Counted from the first letter of the stretch, positions 37,787-47,097 are shown. The stretch is DNA of 64,000 bases from Desertimonas sp963733085 (GCA_963733085.1 CAVTBY010000005.1:248001-312000), one strand, 5' to 3'. Numbers and translations are program-made. Notes: generated by a model from the sequence alone, not told the origin.

Positions 37787-37893
37787 TGGTGCACCATGGC
37801 CGTGTGGTTGACCGTGGGAGGCGACGGGCGGTGCCCCAGTGAGCTAAAGGCGCCGTAATACTGATTCGCTCGCTCGAAGACTCGCTCGCTCAT
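37783..37893 (-). CDS. 36-residue microprotein, copy 1 of 3
   Basis: The ATG overlaps the stop codon of gene E (ATGA). The product starts MSERVFERANQYYGAF, continues SSLGHRPSPP and ends TVNHTAMVHQ: a short amphipathic N-terminal helix, then a Pro/His-rich tail. No signal peptide or membrane segment. Its stop overlaps the GTG start of copy 2. Coding status is inferred from the precise overlaps and the conserved frame; no family is recognised. Confidence 0.65.
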   Translation of the reverse strand: MSERVFERANQYYGAFSSLGHRPSPPTVNHTAMVHQ

Positions 37894-40800
37894 GGCTGCC
37901 GCCACCGGTCGTTCAGGCGCGGTGCGCCGGCCAGCGCAGGCTCGGTGTACCGCTCGCTCTGGTTCGTGCGGGTGGCGGCGCGCGCGGCGGCACCGATCCG
38001 TAGGCCGGCGTCGAACACGTGCATCGGCGGCGGCTGAGGCTGAGGCTGAGGCTCGGACTCGGGTGGTGGGGGCACCGGCACGCCGTCGGGTCCGACGGTG
38101 ATCTCGGTGTAGCCGACCGGCGACGTGACGGCAGCGCCGGTGTCGGTGCGGTACTCGTCGCTCCCGAACGCGACGCCGGCCTCGCGCCGCACGAACGCCG
38201 GCGCCGAGAGGCGTTCGGCGTCGGTGAGCTCGAAGAAGTGGCCGTCGGGGAAGTCGTCGAACACGGGATCCGTGGCGACGGGGGACCCGCCCACCGCGGC
38301 CGACGTGACGGCGAAGCGCCGGTCGCCGGCCGGGACGAACGCACCGACCCGGTCGATGTCACGGTCGAGGCGGAGCGGCACGACCCCCTGGCGGACTTCG
38401 AGGCGGCCGAGGGGGTGCAGGAGGAGCGCGTCGCCGGCCGGGACGGCCCGCAGCCCGACCAACTGGGCGGCGGCGGGTGGGAGCTCGGACCGCCAGCTCG
38501 TCGGGTTCTCCAGCCGGGTCACGACCTCGGCGATCACATCGAGCGTCTCCGTGACGACATCGCCCGAGCCACCGATGAGGACGCGGTCGAACCCGACGGT
38601 GTAGTCCCACCACAGGATGCCGAAGGTGGCCCGCCCGGCAACCCGCAGCGGGATCGGGCCCTCGAGCGTGCCGCGCACGTCGACCTTGAACAGGTTGCGG
38701 CTGCCGCGCTTGAGCTGCACACCGGCCTGGAAGTCGGCGATGAAGTGCGGCGGCCACAGCTGGATCAGCACGTCGAAGCCGACGTAACCCTCGATGCTGA
38801 ACCCGTACGCGGCCGCGTAGAGCGAGGCGCGGGCACCGAACTGGACGGTGTTCGAGGTGAGCGCGAAGTAGGCCTCGACGATCAGCTTCGGGTTGTCGCC
38901 GGCCGTCAGCGCGATCGTGACCCGTGGCACCACGGGGAAGCCGGTCGGCGGCCGGAACCGGGGGTTGAAGCCGCCGACGGCGAGCGCGAACCCCTCACCC
39001 CTGGCGCGCCGGAACGCGGCGGCGCCGGTGAGCACGAAGCGGCCGCACAGCATCGATTCGTAGAGCACGGCGTCGACCGCCATCGCGCCCGAATCGAGGT
39101 CGAACACGCCGACCACGTCGAGATTGAGCCGCAGGACGGCGTCCTTGTCCTGTGGCAGCGCGGAGGAGATGCGCCCGAGCACGAGCAGCCGCGACCGGTC
39201 GGCCACCGAGTCGCGTTCGAGCAGCAGGGCAAGGTCGGCACGGATGATCGGGTGGCCGGCGCCGAAGAACAGCTTGACGAGGATGCCGTAGCTGTGGACG
39301 CCGGGTTGCACGGGGAAGAACGTGCGCAGGGCGCTGACCAGCTCGGGCACATGCTTCACCGGATCGGCCGGGAACAGGATGTGGCGCAGCTGACCGGTCG
39401 GCAGGGCGGCGCGCACAGCGTCCACGTCGAGGCGACGGTCGGAGACGTAGATGAGGCCGAAGCCGTCGAAGGTCACGAAGCCGGCCTGCAGGTCGAGGTG
39501 CTCGACCGTGCCGATGAGGATCAGCGACGACTCGTCGGCGCCGTCACGACCCTTGGTCGACACCAGACCGATGCAGGTCAGCGTCACGCGCTTGCCGAGC
39601 CGTAGCACCAGCACGCCGATGTAGTCACCGGTGGCCGGGTCGTGCTGGATCGAGCCGCCGCCGCTCACCGGTCCGGTCTCGACGTGGACGGCGATGCCGA
39701 GCGGCGCGGCCGCGTCGACGCCGGCCTGGACGACGCGCAGGTTGCGCTCCTCCGCCGGCGTCATCGTGTCGGCGGTTGCGGCCAGCCCGAGCTGGTCGAC
39801 GCGGAGGTACACCGGGCCGAGCTGCGTGCTGAACGACACGAGGATCCCGACGGCCACCGCGCGGCCCGTCTCGGGCGCAGTGGCCGATCGATGGGCGAGC
39901 CGCACCACGATCTCGTGCACGTTGATGCCGAGCAGCCCGCCACCGCCGAGCGGCAGCGTCGCTTCGAACGTCGGCGGACCGGCGCGGCCCGACGAGTCGA
40001 ACGGTGGCTCGGCCCCGGCAGCGTCGGTGGACGAGGGCGTGTGGATCTCGCGGATGAAGCCGAGCTGCGCGTCGTAACCGAGGGCGACCGAGATCGGGCG
40101 CCGGATCGGTCGGCCGCCGAGCAGCTTGCGCATGAACCCGTCGCTGCTGGCGCCGTCGATCACGATCGCGGCCCGATCGAGGCGGAACAGGACTCGTGCG
40201 CCCGTGCCCGACAGGGTGAGCACCGCGGCGATCGGGCCGAGCTCGAGGCGTGTTCCGGTCCGAGCCGGCAGCGCGTACGACACGCCGGTCTCGTTCGGGA
40301 CGGCCGACCAGCCGACGGAGACCTGCGACGTGGCCGCGTTGGCGCTGGCTTGTGAGTCCTCACCGGAGATCAGCCAGGACGCGCCGGCGTCGCTGCGGAT
40401 GTCGACACGGAAGTGCCACGCCGGGTCGCCCGCGGCCCGACCGTCGTTGATGACCTGGTCGAGCGTCATCGCGCCGCCGAGACTGGTGAACAGTTGGTGC
40501 GGGCGGGCCGGTGTGCCGAGTCGACGGGGCAGGTACAACCAGCTCAGCCGCAGCTGCTGCTCGTCGTCTCCGTCGCCCCGCCGCAGGACGACCGAGACCA
40601 TCCGCCCTGACACGACGTCGGCCGCCGTCGGGCGCGCGGGCGAGTCGACATCGAGGGCGGCGGCGTCCCAGCCGACGATCACGTCGCCGAGCACGTTGTC
40701 GCCGAACTCGTCCTTCACCTGGTCGACGACGGCGATCGCTGCGACCAGTCCTCGGATGAGCCCGTCGACGACGAGGAACGACGTGTCGCGCGCCGTCACC

Positions 40801-41351
40801 AGCGTGCTCCCGCTCGCGTCGGGCACGGTGTCGTCAAGATCGTCGAGCGTCCTGCCCGGATTCCACACGAACGAGAAGATGGTGGCGAACGCGTTGAGGA
40901 AGCGGGCGTGGCCCCGCTCGCCCGGCCCGTGCGTCTCGGTCAGCTCGACGGCCGACGCGATCGCCTGCATGACGAGGAACAACTTCGGCGACGTCCGGCG
41001 GATGTGCTGGCTTGCCAGGATGTCGAGCAGTCCGTGGGCGAAGGCGTCGCCGCGGCTCGGCCAATCGGCGTCCCATGCCTCGATCTGGTCGATGATCGCG
41101 CTGAGCAGGATCGCGATGTTGGCGACGGCTTCGGCATTGGCCTGGGCGTCGGGGTCGACCCGGTCGCGGTACTGCCGCACGGCGGTGAGCGGCGCCTCGG
41201 GGAGCTCGAGCGTGCCGGCGGCGCCTGGCTTACCGCCGAGGTCGGCGAGGACGGCGTCTCGAACGTCCTGGTGCTCGAAGAGGTCGGCGACGTCGCCGGC
41301 GACGTCGGCGGCCCAGCCGGCCAGGCGCTGCAATGTGGATTTCTCGGTCAT
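37890..41351 (-). CDS. operon protein E: 1153-residue DUF6603-like giant
   Basis: Intact 1153-residue frame. The N-terminal ~130 residues are helical (STLQRLAGWAADVAGDVADL; NIAILLSAIIDQIEAWDADW). The remainder is long and beta-rich with repeated short strands (VTLTCIGLVSTKGRDGADES; FVTFDGFGLIYVSDRRLDVD; YGFSIEGYVGFDVLIQLWPP; RVAGRATFGILWWDYTVGFD). It resembles the DUF6603 group as I remember it; I could not check this. No signal peptide. The ATG overlaps the stop of gene D (ATGA) and the stop overlaps the first microgene (ATGA). A structural or ligand-binding surface is more likely than catalysis (inference). Confidence 0.85.
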   Translation of the reverse strand: MTEKSTLQRLAGWAADVAGDVADLFEHQDVRDAVLADLGGKPGAAGTLELPEAPLTAVRQYRDRVDPDAQANAEAVANIAILLSAIIDQIEAWDADWPSRGDAFAHGLLDILASQHIRRTSPKLFLVMQAIASAVELTETHGPGERGHARFLNAFATIFSFVWNPGRTLDDLDDTVPDASGSTLVTARDTSFLVVDGLIRGLVAAIAVVDQVKDEFGDNVLGDVIVGWDAAALDVDSPARPTAADVVSGRMVSVVLRRGDGDDEQQLRLSWLYLPRRLGTPARPHQLFTSLGGAMTLDQVINDGRAAGDPAWHFRVDIRSDAGASWLISGEDSQASANAATSQVSVGWSAVPNETGVSYALPARTGTRLELGPIAAVLTLSGTGARVLFRLDRAAIVIDGASSDGFMRKLLGGRPIRRPISVALGYDAQLGFIREIHTPSSTDAAGAEPPFDSSGRAGPPTFEATLPLGGGGLLGINVHEIVVRLAHRSATAPETGRAVAVGILVSFSTQLGPVYLRVDQLGLAATADTMTPAEERNLRVVQAGVDAAAPLGIAVHVETGPVSGGGSIQHDPATGDYIGVLVLRLGKRVTLTCIGLVSTKGRDGADESSLILIGTVEHLDLQAGFVTFDGFGLIYVSDRRLDVDAVRAALPTGQLRHILFPADPVKHVPELVSALRTFFPVQPGVHSYGILVKLFFGAGHPIIRADLALLLERDSVADRSRLLVLGRISSALPQDKDAVLRLNLDVVGVFDLDSGAMAVDAVLYESMLCGRFVLTGAAAFRRARGEGFALAVGGFNPRFRPPTGFPVVPRVTIALTAGDNPKLIVEAYFALTSNTVQFGARASLYAAAYGFSIEGYVGFDVLIQLWPPHFIADFQAGVQLKRGSRNLFKVDVRGTLEGPIPLRVAGRATFGILWWDYTVGFDRVLIGGSGDVVTETLDVIAEVVTRLENPTSWRSELPPAAAQLVGLRAVPAGDALLLHPLGRLEVRQGVVPLRLDRDIDRVGAFVPAGDRRFAVTSAAVGGSPVATDPVFDDFPDGHFFELTDAERLSAPAFVRREAGVAFGSDEYRTDTGAAVTSPVGYTEITVGPDGVPVPPPPESEPQPQPQPPPMHVFDAGLRIGAAARAATRTNQSERYTEPALAGAPRLNDRWRQP

Positions 41352-44200
41352 GTGGCGCTGCCGGGATGGGGACGCGCTCGATGGCGGCGACTCGCAGCCG
41401 CTCCGGAGGCGGTTCGTCGACGGGACCGAGTGGCGCCGACTGGACCAGGTAGGGAGTCGAGCACGGGAAGCTGCGTTTCCGGATCCGGGGCCGACGTGTA
41501 CAGCTCGTGCACGGCGGTGATCGCCCCACCCGTGCCGGTAGTGAACCGGCACACGCCGAAGTTGGACCGGAACATCATCTGGCGGGCGTTGCGCATCCGG
41601 TCGAGGGCGGACTGGTGGCGGGCCGCGATCGTCTGCAGCGCCGCGAACACCTGGTCCGGGTCGGCGAGCTGCGCCTCGACCACGGCGTCGTCGATCAGCT
41701 CGAGCGCGGATCGGAGTCGGCCGCTCGGCGTCGGGTCGGTCGTCGAGCAACGGCCGACGCGCTCCAGCGCCAGTCGGGGGGATGGTCGGGGTTGAGGCGA
41801 GTGGTCAGCTCGGCCTGGGTTGGTTCGCCTGGAACGTTGTCGTCCAACCAGCCGTGGGCCGGGAGCAGGACCGGGCTGCGCAGCAGCTTGGCACGGGTGG
41901 CGGCGACGAGATCGTCCTCGCTGCGCCCTTCCGGCAGCAGCACGAGGTCGTCCGCCGGGCGGTCCCACCCGAAGCGCTCGACGCCGATCCGGGCACGCAG
42001 CAGCTCTTGCAGGAGCATGGCGCTGCGGTCGAGCGCGCGCAGGTACACGGGCATCACGTTCTTGAAACCGCTCGATGTGAACTGGGCGATGCGGGCGGGA
42101 CTCGTTGCGCCGCCGCGCCAGTAGCTCATCAGGTTGCCCGTCGAGTTGTGCACGTCGCCCGACAGCACCACCACGCGGCTGATATTCGGCCAGGCGCTCG
42201 AGCAGGTGCTCGAACGCCAACGGCTCGAGCGACCAGGTCTCGAGAGCGTCGGGGTTCGTGCCGGGCATCCGGCGCGCCCCGCTGACCTGATCGCTGGCGC
42301 GCTCACTGGCCTTCACGAGATCGAAGATGCGATAGATGGCTGGCGAGACGATCTCGTCGAGCAGGCCGGCTCCGAACACCTGGAGCGGGGCGACGACGAT
42401 CAGCACCTCGCGACCCGCGGGGAGGGGCGGGAGGGGCAGCTGGTCGACGAGCGCCTCGGGCGACACGTTGCCGGGCGGGCCGATCTCGGCGGCGTACGAC
42501 CGGCGCGTGCGGTTGTCGAGCGCGACCACCCGGTGCTTCGGGCCGTCGACGCTGAAGTGCCATTTGAGCGGTGGGTGCACGGCGCGGAAGCGACCGTCCA
42601 GGTCGGGAGCGTTGTCGAGGTTGTGGCCGAACATCTTCGCCAGCGCGGTGAACGCGGCTGCGTCCGGACCCTGGCGCCTTCCCGTCGGGAAGTAGCCCGC
42701 GGCGCGGACCAGCAGGTCGCCGGGCAGCTGGCCGCCGAGGTCGGGACGTTGCTCGTCGGTCGCCTGGTCGTAGCGCCGCGGGTCGTTGCCCCAGTCCTGG
42801 AACAGCGCGTAGGCGAGCATGCCGTTGGTCAGGATCTTCTGGCCGAGGGTCGAGCCGAGCACGCGTCGCCGCCACATCGGGTTGAGGAACAGGTCGTCGG
42901 TGATGTCGTGGTCGTCGAGGAGCATGTAGGTCGGCACGTTGGCCAGCACGCGTTGGACCTTGCCCAACCCGAGCAGGAAGTCGCGGTGAACCCGATGGCT
43001 GCGACCGCGCGACCGGGCGGCCTTCTTCTCCCGCTCCTCCTCGTCCTCGCTCGCCGCTTCCTTGGCCCGCTTGGCCAGGGTCTCCTTGTCGGCGTAGAGG
43101 TGTTCTGGGATGCGCTCCGGAAAGTCGGGCTCGGGGAAGAAGATCGGGCCGAGCTCCTCCGGCGTGTCGAGCCAACGAATCTGCGAGCGGATCGTGTCGC
43201 CGACCCGCACCACCTCGGCGCCGGGGATCAGCTCGCCCCAGGCGGCGGGGCTCCAGACCATCAGGTGAAGGGCTGCGAACTCGCCGAAGGAGATCACGTG
43301 ATTCGCGCCGTCGATGCTCGTCAGCTGGGCGTTGCGCTGCGTCACGTCGAGCCGTTGACCCACCGGGAAGTGCGCGCTGCCGGCAGGAAGATCGCCGGCG
43401 ACGGCGGTCTCGGTGTCGGTCTCGGGGACATAGGAGGCGGTCGGGTCGGCCGGATCGGGCTGAGCGGCTGCTGGCCGCCGCAGCACCTGCTGGACCGTGA
43501 CCCGCTCGATCGGCGGGCCGTTGTCGCCGTCGCGACCGATCAGCTCGATGCCGAGCTCGACGACGCGCAGCATCATCACCGAGTCGACGTCGTCGGCGTA
43601 GATCTGGTCACCGCCGAGGAACAGTTGGTGGATCCGGGCACGGGGATCTCCGACGGTCGTGACGAGCAGCTCGTCCATCCAAGCGAGCGCGTCGCCGTCG
43701 TCATAGCCGGGCCGCCGGCACGAGCCGTACGCGATCCGTAGGTGGTCGAGCTCGGACGGGGGCAGGGCGAAGCTCGGCAGCATCCGGTCGTCGTACCCGA
43801 GCGGCGGCACCTCGACGCCATTGACGGTGCGGGTGGCGAGCAGCCCGCGCTCGCCCAACCCGAGGATCTCGCCCCCGCCGGCGATCACGACGTCGTACGA
43901 GTAGAGGCGGTCGGGCTGGAAGACCTTGCCAGACGCAGGTGGCAGCCGGGCCGTGACCAGCCCGAGATGGAGATGCTCGCCGATCCGGATCGCCTCGGCG
44001 CCAGGGCGCGGTGGTGGCGCCGAGGGATCGGGCGGGTCTCCGCTGCTGGCGAACACCGGGTTCGTCGTGTCGTGGGCGACTCTGCCCTCCCACACCCGCA
44101 GCTCCAGCTCCGCCGGCTCGCTGAACGCCATCCAGACCGCGACCAAGCTCGGATCGACACGGCGCAGGATCGGCCCAGCGAGAATGAGCGGCAGCTCCAT
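41348..44200 (-). CDS. operon protein D: PhoD-like metallophosphatase, frameshifted
   Basis: About 950 residues related to PhoD-type phosphodiesterase/alkaline phosphatases. Ligand motifs: IAYGSCRRPGYDDGDALAW, FLGGDQIYADDVDSVM, LLDDHDITDDLFLNP and, in a second frame, VVVLSGDVHNSTGN. The frame leaves near 42177 and returns near 41745, and the C-terminal ~40 residues may contain a further shift near 41470. Unlike canonical PhoD there is no Tat signal, and a charged insert (AKRAKEAASEDEEEREKKAA) precedes the DDHD motif. It would therefore act in the cytosol or within an assembly. First gene of the downstream block; its stop overlaps gene E. Confidence 0.8.
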   Translation of the reverse strand: MELPLILAGPILRRVDPSLVAVWMAFSEPAELELRVWEGRVAHDTTNPVFASSGDPPDPSAPPPRPGAEAIRIGEHLHLGLVTARLPPASGKVFQPDRLYSYDVVIAGGGEILGLGERGLLATRTVNGVEVPPLGYDDRMLPSFALPPSELDHLRIAYGSCRRPGYDDGDALAWMDELLVTTVGDPRARIHQLFLGGDQIYADDVDSVMMLRVVELGIELIGRDGDNGPPIERVTVQQVLRRPAAAQPDPADPTASYVPETDTETAVAGDLPAGSAHFPVGQRLDVTQRNAQLTSIDGANHVISFGEFAALHLMVWSPAAWGELIPGAEVVRVGDTIRSQIRWLDTPEELGPIFFPEPDFPERIPEHLYADKETLAKRAKEAASEDEEEREKKAARSRGRSHRVHRDFLLGLGKVQRVLANVPTYMLLDDHDITDDLFLNPMWRRRVLGSTLGQKILTNGMLAYALFQDWGNDPRRYDQATDEQRPDLGGQLPGDLLVRAAGYFPTGRRQGPDAAAFTALAKMFGHNLDNAPDLDGRFRAVHPPLKWHFSVDGPKHRVVALDNRTRRSYAAEIGPPGNVSPEALVDQLPLPPLPAGREVLIVVAPLQVFGAGLLDEIVSPAIYRIFDLVKASERASDQVSGARRMPGTNPDALETWSLEPLAFEHLLERLAEYQPRGGAVGRRAQLDGQPDELLARRRNESRPHRPVHIERFQERDARVPARARPQRHAPARAAACPDRRRALRVGPPGGRPRAAAGRAQRGRSRRRHPCQAAAQPGPAPGPRLVGRQRSRRTNPGRADHSPQPRPSPRLALERVGRCSTTDPTPSGRLRSALELIDDAVVEAQLADPDQVFAALQTIAARHQSALDRMRNARQMMFRSNFGVCRFTTGTGGAITAVHELYTSAPDPETQLPVLDSLPGPVGATRSRRRTASGAAASRRHRARPHPGSAT

Positions 44201-44396
44201 CCGGAACCCCCAGAGACAGCGGAGCGATGAACGTACATGCGGGCGCTGTCGTCGTCACCGCATTTATGCGGTCGCCGGTGCGGTCGCTCACGTCATATGA
44301 AAGTGCAAGTACCTGCAGATCCATCCGACCTGAGCGGCTAAAGGCGTGGCGGACCCAGACGCCGATACGTGTCGGTCGGGTCGATTGCGACGGACG

Positions 44397-45353
44397 TCAG
44401 TGCGCACCCGGGGCGACTTGGCCGCTTCGGCGCTGCACCCGTGACACGACGACAAGGACGATCGTGCCCACGGCGAGACCGACGACAGCCGAGATCGCGG
44501 TGTTGATGATCCAGGCAAGCACGCCGCCGATGCCTGGCACATCCTCGACCCAGTGCTCGGCTTCGTGCACGAGGTCGTAGGGCCAGTGCCAGCCGAGCTC
44601 GTCGGCACCGACGAGGAGGATATGGCCACCGACCCACAGCATCGCGGCGGTGCCGACGAGCGACAGGACGCTCAGCACCTTCGGCATGCCCGCGACGAGT
44701 AGGCGGCCGATTCGTTGCGACGAGGGCTGCGAGCGTTGCGCCAGACGCAGGCCGACGTCGTCCATCTTCACGATGAGCGCGACTGCCCCGTACACCACCC
44801 CCGTGATCGCAAGCGCGACGATCGCAAGGATGATCGCGCGCCGCACGATGCTCTCGTCGAGTACCTCCTTCAACGCGATCACCATGATCTCCGCCGACAG
44901 GATGAAGTCAGTGCGGATCGCGCCGGCGATGGTCTTGGCCTCGGCGTCACGACCCTGCACTACCGCCGGCAGTTCCTCCTCGTTGCGCCCGTGACTGCCG
45001 ACGAGGTGGTGCACCTTTTCGGCACCCTCGAAGCAGAGGTACGTCCCGCCAACCATGAGGATGACCTCCACGAGCACCGGGGCGACGGCACTGAGGATCA
45101 GCGCCGCGGGCAGGATGAAGACGATCTTGTTGCGCAGCGAACCTGTGGCGATCTTGCGGATGATCGGCAGCTCCCGGTCGGCGGCCAGCCCCCGCACGTA
45201 CGCCGGTGTAACCGCGGCGTCATCGACGACCACACCGGCCGCTTTGGCGCTCGCCCGACCGGCGGCCGCCCCGACGTCATCGACTGACGATGCCGCCAGC
45301 TTGGCCAGCGCCGCGATGTCATCGAGCAATGCAGCGAGACCGCTGGCCATCAC
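44397..45353 (-). CDS. DUF808 (YedI-like) membrane protein
   Basis: 318 residues following the DUF808 pattern: GLAALLDDIAALAKLAASSV at the N-terminus, then VDDAAVTPAYVRGLAADREL and several helices (IVFILPAALILSAVAPVLVE; AIILAIVALAITGVVYGAVA; VLSVLSLVGTAAMLWVGGHI; TAISAVVGLAVGTIVLVVVS), with FEGAEKVHHLV between. Function unknown in E. coli and elsewhere. It lies upstream of gene D on the same strand with 196 bases between; that gap contains no coding pattern and could carry the promoter of the giant operon. Confidence 0.88.
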   Translation of the reverse strand: MMASGLAALLDDIAALAKLAASSVDDVGAAAGRASAKAAGVVVDDAAVTPAYVRGLAADRELPIIRKIATGSLRNKIVFILPAALILSAVAPVLVEVILMVGGTYLCFEGAEKVHHLVGSHGRNEEELPAVVQGRDAEAKTIAGAIRTDFILSAEIMVIALKEVLDESIVRRAIILAIVALAITGVVYGAVALIVKMDDVGLRLAQRSQPSSQRIGRLLVAGMPKVLSVLSLVGTAAMLWVGGHILLVGADELGWHWPYDLVHEAEHWVEDVPGIGGVLAWIINTAISAVVGLAVGTIVLVVVSRVQRRSGQVAPGAH

Positions 45354-45434
45354 GCTCCTCGGGTGGGGACAGGAGTCCGAGTGAGACTAGCGAGACGGGG
45401 CGTCGTGTCGCAGATGGCGCCTGCTCTCACATGC

Positions 45435-45481
45435 TTTGTGTCAGCTCGGCGACTCCGAACCGGTCATCTTGCTGACACAAA
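45435..45481. repeat. TTTGTGTCAG-family palindrome, copy 2
   Basis: TTTGTGTCAG ... CTGACACAAA, perfect 10-base ends, 47 bases. It is followed 13 bases later by copy 3. The 480 bases between the DUF808 start and the propeller gene otherwise show no gene. Confidence 0.8.
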
Positions 45482-45494
45482 TCGCCGGCCATCG

Positions 45495-45541
45495 TTTGTG
45501 TCAGCCGCATGGCCGCTACGTGCGCATCCAGCTGACACAAA
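45495..45541. repeat. TTTGTGTCAG-family palindrome, copy 3
   Basis: Same ends and length as copy 2; the centre (CCGCATGGCCGCTACGTGCG) is almost the exact reverse complement of the centre of copy 4 at 55147, so the whole 47-base unit, not only the ends, is repeated. Confidence 0.85.
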
Positions 45542-45831
45542 TCGGCGAAGCGACGAGCGGTTGCCAGTTTCAACGGCGCAGCGACTCGACACCCGTCGGC
45601 GGACGTCGAATCGCACCCTTCCCGAGCGCGTTCCAGCCGCAGCCCGCCTGTCCGACGCGACCTGGTCGCGCAATGTGCCTTCCGCTTCCGCCGATGACCC
45701 CGTGGGTTCGGCACGACCGCGATACCGCCGCGTTACCAGCACGCAACCTCACGCGATACCAGAAGCGGTCATCGTCGGCCCCGGCCCACTACTCGGCCAC
45801 ATCGTCAAAGAAACCAACAGAGAAGGTAATC

Positions 45832-46929
45832 ATGTCGTTCATCTCATTGCCGCGACGAGTCTCCGAGCGGAGATATCGCGCCCGGCCGATCATGGCGCTC
45901 GCCGCACTCATCATGCCTGCGACAGCCACCGTGGGAGGCGTTGCCGCGGGGACAACGGAGACTTCGGAGAGTTCCGACCCGGTCCAGGATGGCGAACGCG
46001 CAGGCACCGTCTGGGTCGTCAACCGGGAAGCGGGCGAGGTCGCGATCTTCGACGCCCGCACCGGCGAACTGCTGGCGCAACAACCGACAGGAGCAGGCGC
46101 ACATGAGGTAGCCATTTCTGACGATGCCCAAAGCGCGTACATCACGAACGAGAACGACGACACCGTGTCGATCGTGTCGATCGGCCAACCCGATGCGATC
46201 ACGGTTGACCTCGGCCCGCAGCCACACCATGTCGAGGTGAGCCGCGACGGTGACACGATCGCGGTCGGACTCGTCGGCACGAACGCCGTCGCACTGATCG
46301 ATACCGAGACCGGGCGAACCGAGACCTATTCCTCGAGCGCCAACGCTGCTGCGGCCGCCCACGGCCCGTACCTGCTCGACGACACCCTCTACGTCGCCCA
46401 TGAGACCGGCGACGAAGTGACCGCCATCGACACCGCGACCGGAGAGCTCGTGTTCAGCGTCGGCGGGATCTCCCAACCCACCGAGGTGCTCCCCGACAGC
46501 AGTGCGCAGGTTCTCTATGTGTCCGCTCGCGGCGAAGACGCGATCAAGATCATCGACCTGAACACCCACAGCATCGTCGGCGAAGTGGAGGTCGGCGACC
46601 AGCCAGAGACCCTGCTGCTCACCGGTGACGAACAAACGCTGATCGTCAGCATGCGTGGCACACCAGCCCGACTGGCGTTCATCGACACCAGCACACTCGC
46701 TGTCACCGACCTCGTCGATCTCGCAGGAGCCGACACGTCCGGCGACCTCGCCGCCATCTCCGATGACGACCGCTTCGTGTATGCCACCTTCGACCGCGGC
46801 GAGACCGGCACAGGCGGGGTCGCCGTCGTCGACGTCGAACGCCGCGTCGTGATCGACACCTGGGACTACCCCGGCGTCGGCCGAGTTCACGGCGTCGCCT
46901 ACACGAGCCAGACCCCTTCAGCGCCGTAG
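45832..46929 (+). CDS. secreted YVTN/YncE-like beta-propeller protein
   Basis: 365 residues. A signal peptide (ALAALIMPATATVGGVAAG) precedes about seven beta-propeller repeats with the YncE/NHL-like phrase GELLAQQPTGAGAHEVAISD, DTVSIVSIG, GQPDAITVDLGPQPHHVEVS, NAVALIDTETG and so on. Such proteins sit outside the membrane and bind ligands or partners; specific function unknown. AGAAGG precedes the ATG at 45832. It lies on the opposite strand between the two blocks of giant genes, flanked by repeats of both families, so it may be an insertion relative to the operon. Confidence 0.8.
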   Translation: MSFISLPRRVSERRYRARPIMALAALIMPATATVGGVAAGTTETSESSDPVQDGERAGTVWVVNREAGEVAIFDARTGELLAQQPTGAGAHEVAISDDAQSAYITNENDDTVSIVSIGQPDAITVDLGPQPHHVEVSRDGDTIAVGLVGTNAVALIDTETGRTETYSSSANAAAAAHGPYLLDDTLYVAHETGDEVTAIDTATGELVFSVGGISQPTEVLPDSSAQVLYVSARGEDAIKIIDLNTHSIVGEVEVGDQPETLLLTGDEQTLIVSMRGTPARLAFIDTSTLAVTDLVDLAGADTSGDLAAISDDDRFVYATFDRGETGTGGVAVVDVERRVVIDTWDYPGVGRVHGVAYTSQTPSAP

Positions 46930-46942
46930 CACCACGCCAGGA

Positions 46943-46990
46943 ACCGATGGGTGCCAGGGGGACCGAATCGTCAGGTAAACACCCATCGGT
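46943..46990. repeat. 48-bp palindromic repeat, copy 6 of 8
   Basis: Asymmetric subtype (ACCGATGGGTGCCAGGGGGA at the left, GTAAACACCCATCGGT at the right) beginning 13 bases after the propeller stop codon; a second copy of the same subtype follows 24 bases later. Confidence 0.9.
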
Positions 46991-47014
46991 CGTGGGGCAC
47001 CGTCCGCGCCTGCA

Positions 47015-47062
47015 ACCGATGGGTGCCAAGGGGACCGAATCGTCCTGTAAACACCCATCGGT
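47015..47062. repeat. 48-bp palindromic repeat, copy 7 of 8
   Basis: Same asymmetric subtype as copies 3 and 6 (left inner arm CCAAGGGGA). The 24-base gap to copy 6 equals the gap between copies 2 and 3, so doublets have a fixed spacing. Confidence 0.9.
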
Positions 47063-47097
47063 TGGTGGCGGAGCGACGAGGCGTCGATGATGGTTCG

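Larger units (their letters stand above)
37567..37892. repeat. 107-bp unit, three identical tandem copies
   Basis: Three exact direct copies with period 107, plus a 5-base partial. Each copy encodes one 36-codon open frame on the minus strand; 107 equals 111 minus the 4-base start/stop overlap, so the period follows from coupled duplication of a whole small gene. It lies between genes E and F. There is no spacer diversity, so this is not CRISPR. Confidence 0.95.

Noticed and set aside
37567..37892. CRISPR-like repeat array
   Set aside because: The three 107-base units are contiguous and identical with no variable spacers, and no cas genes are present; they encode the microgenes.
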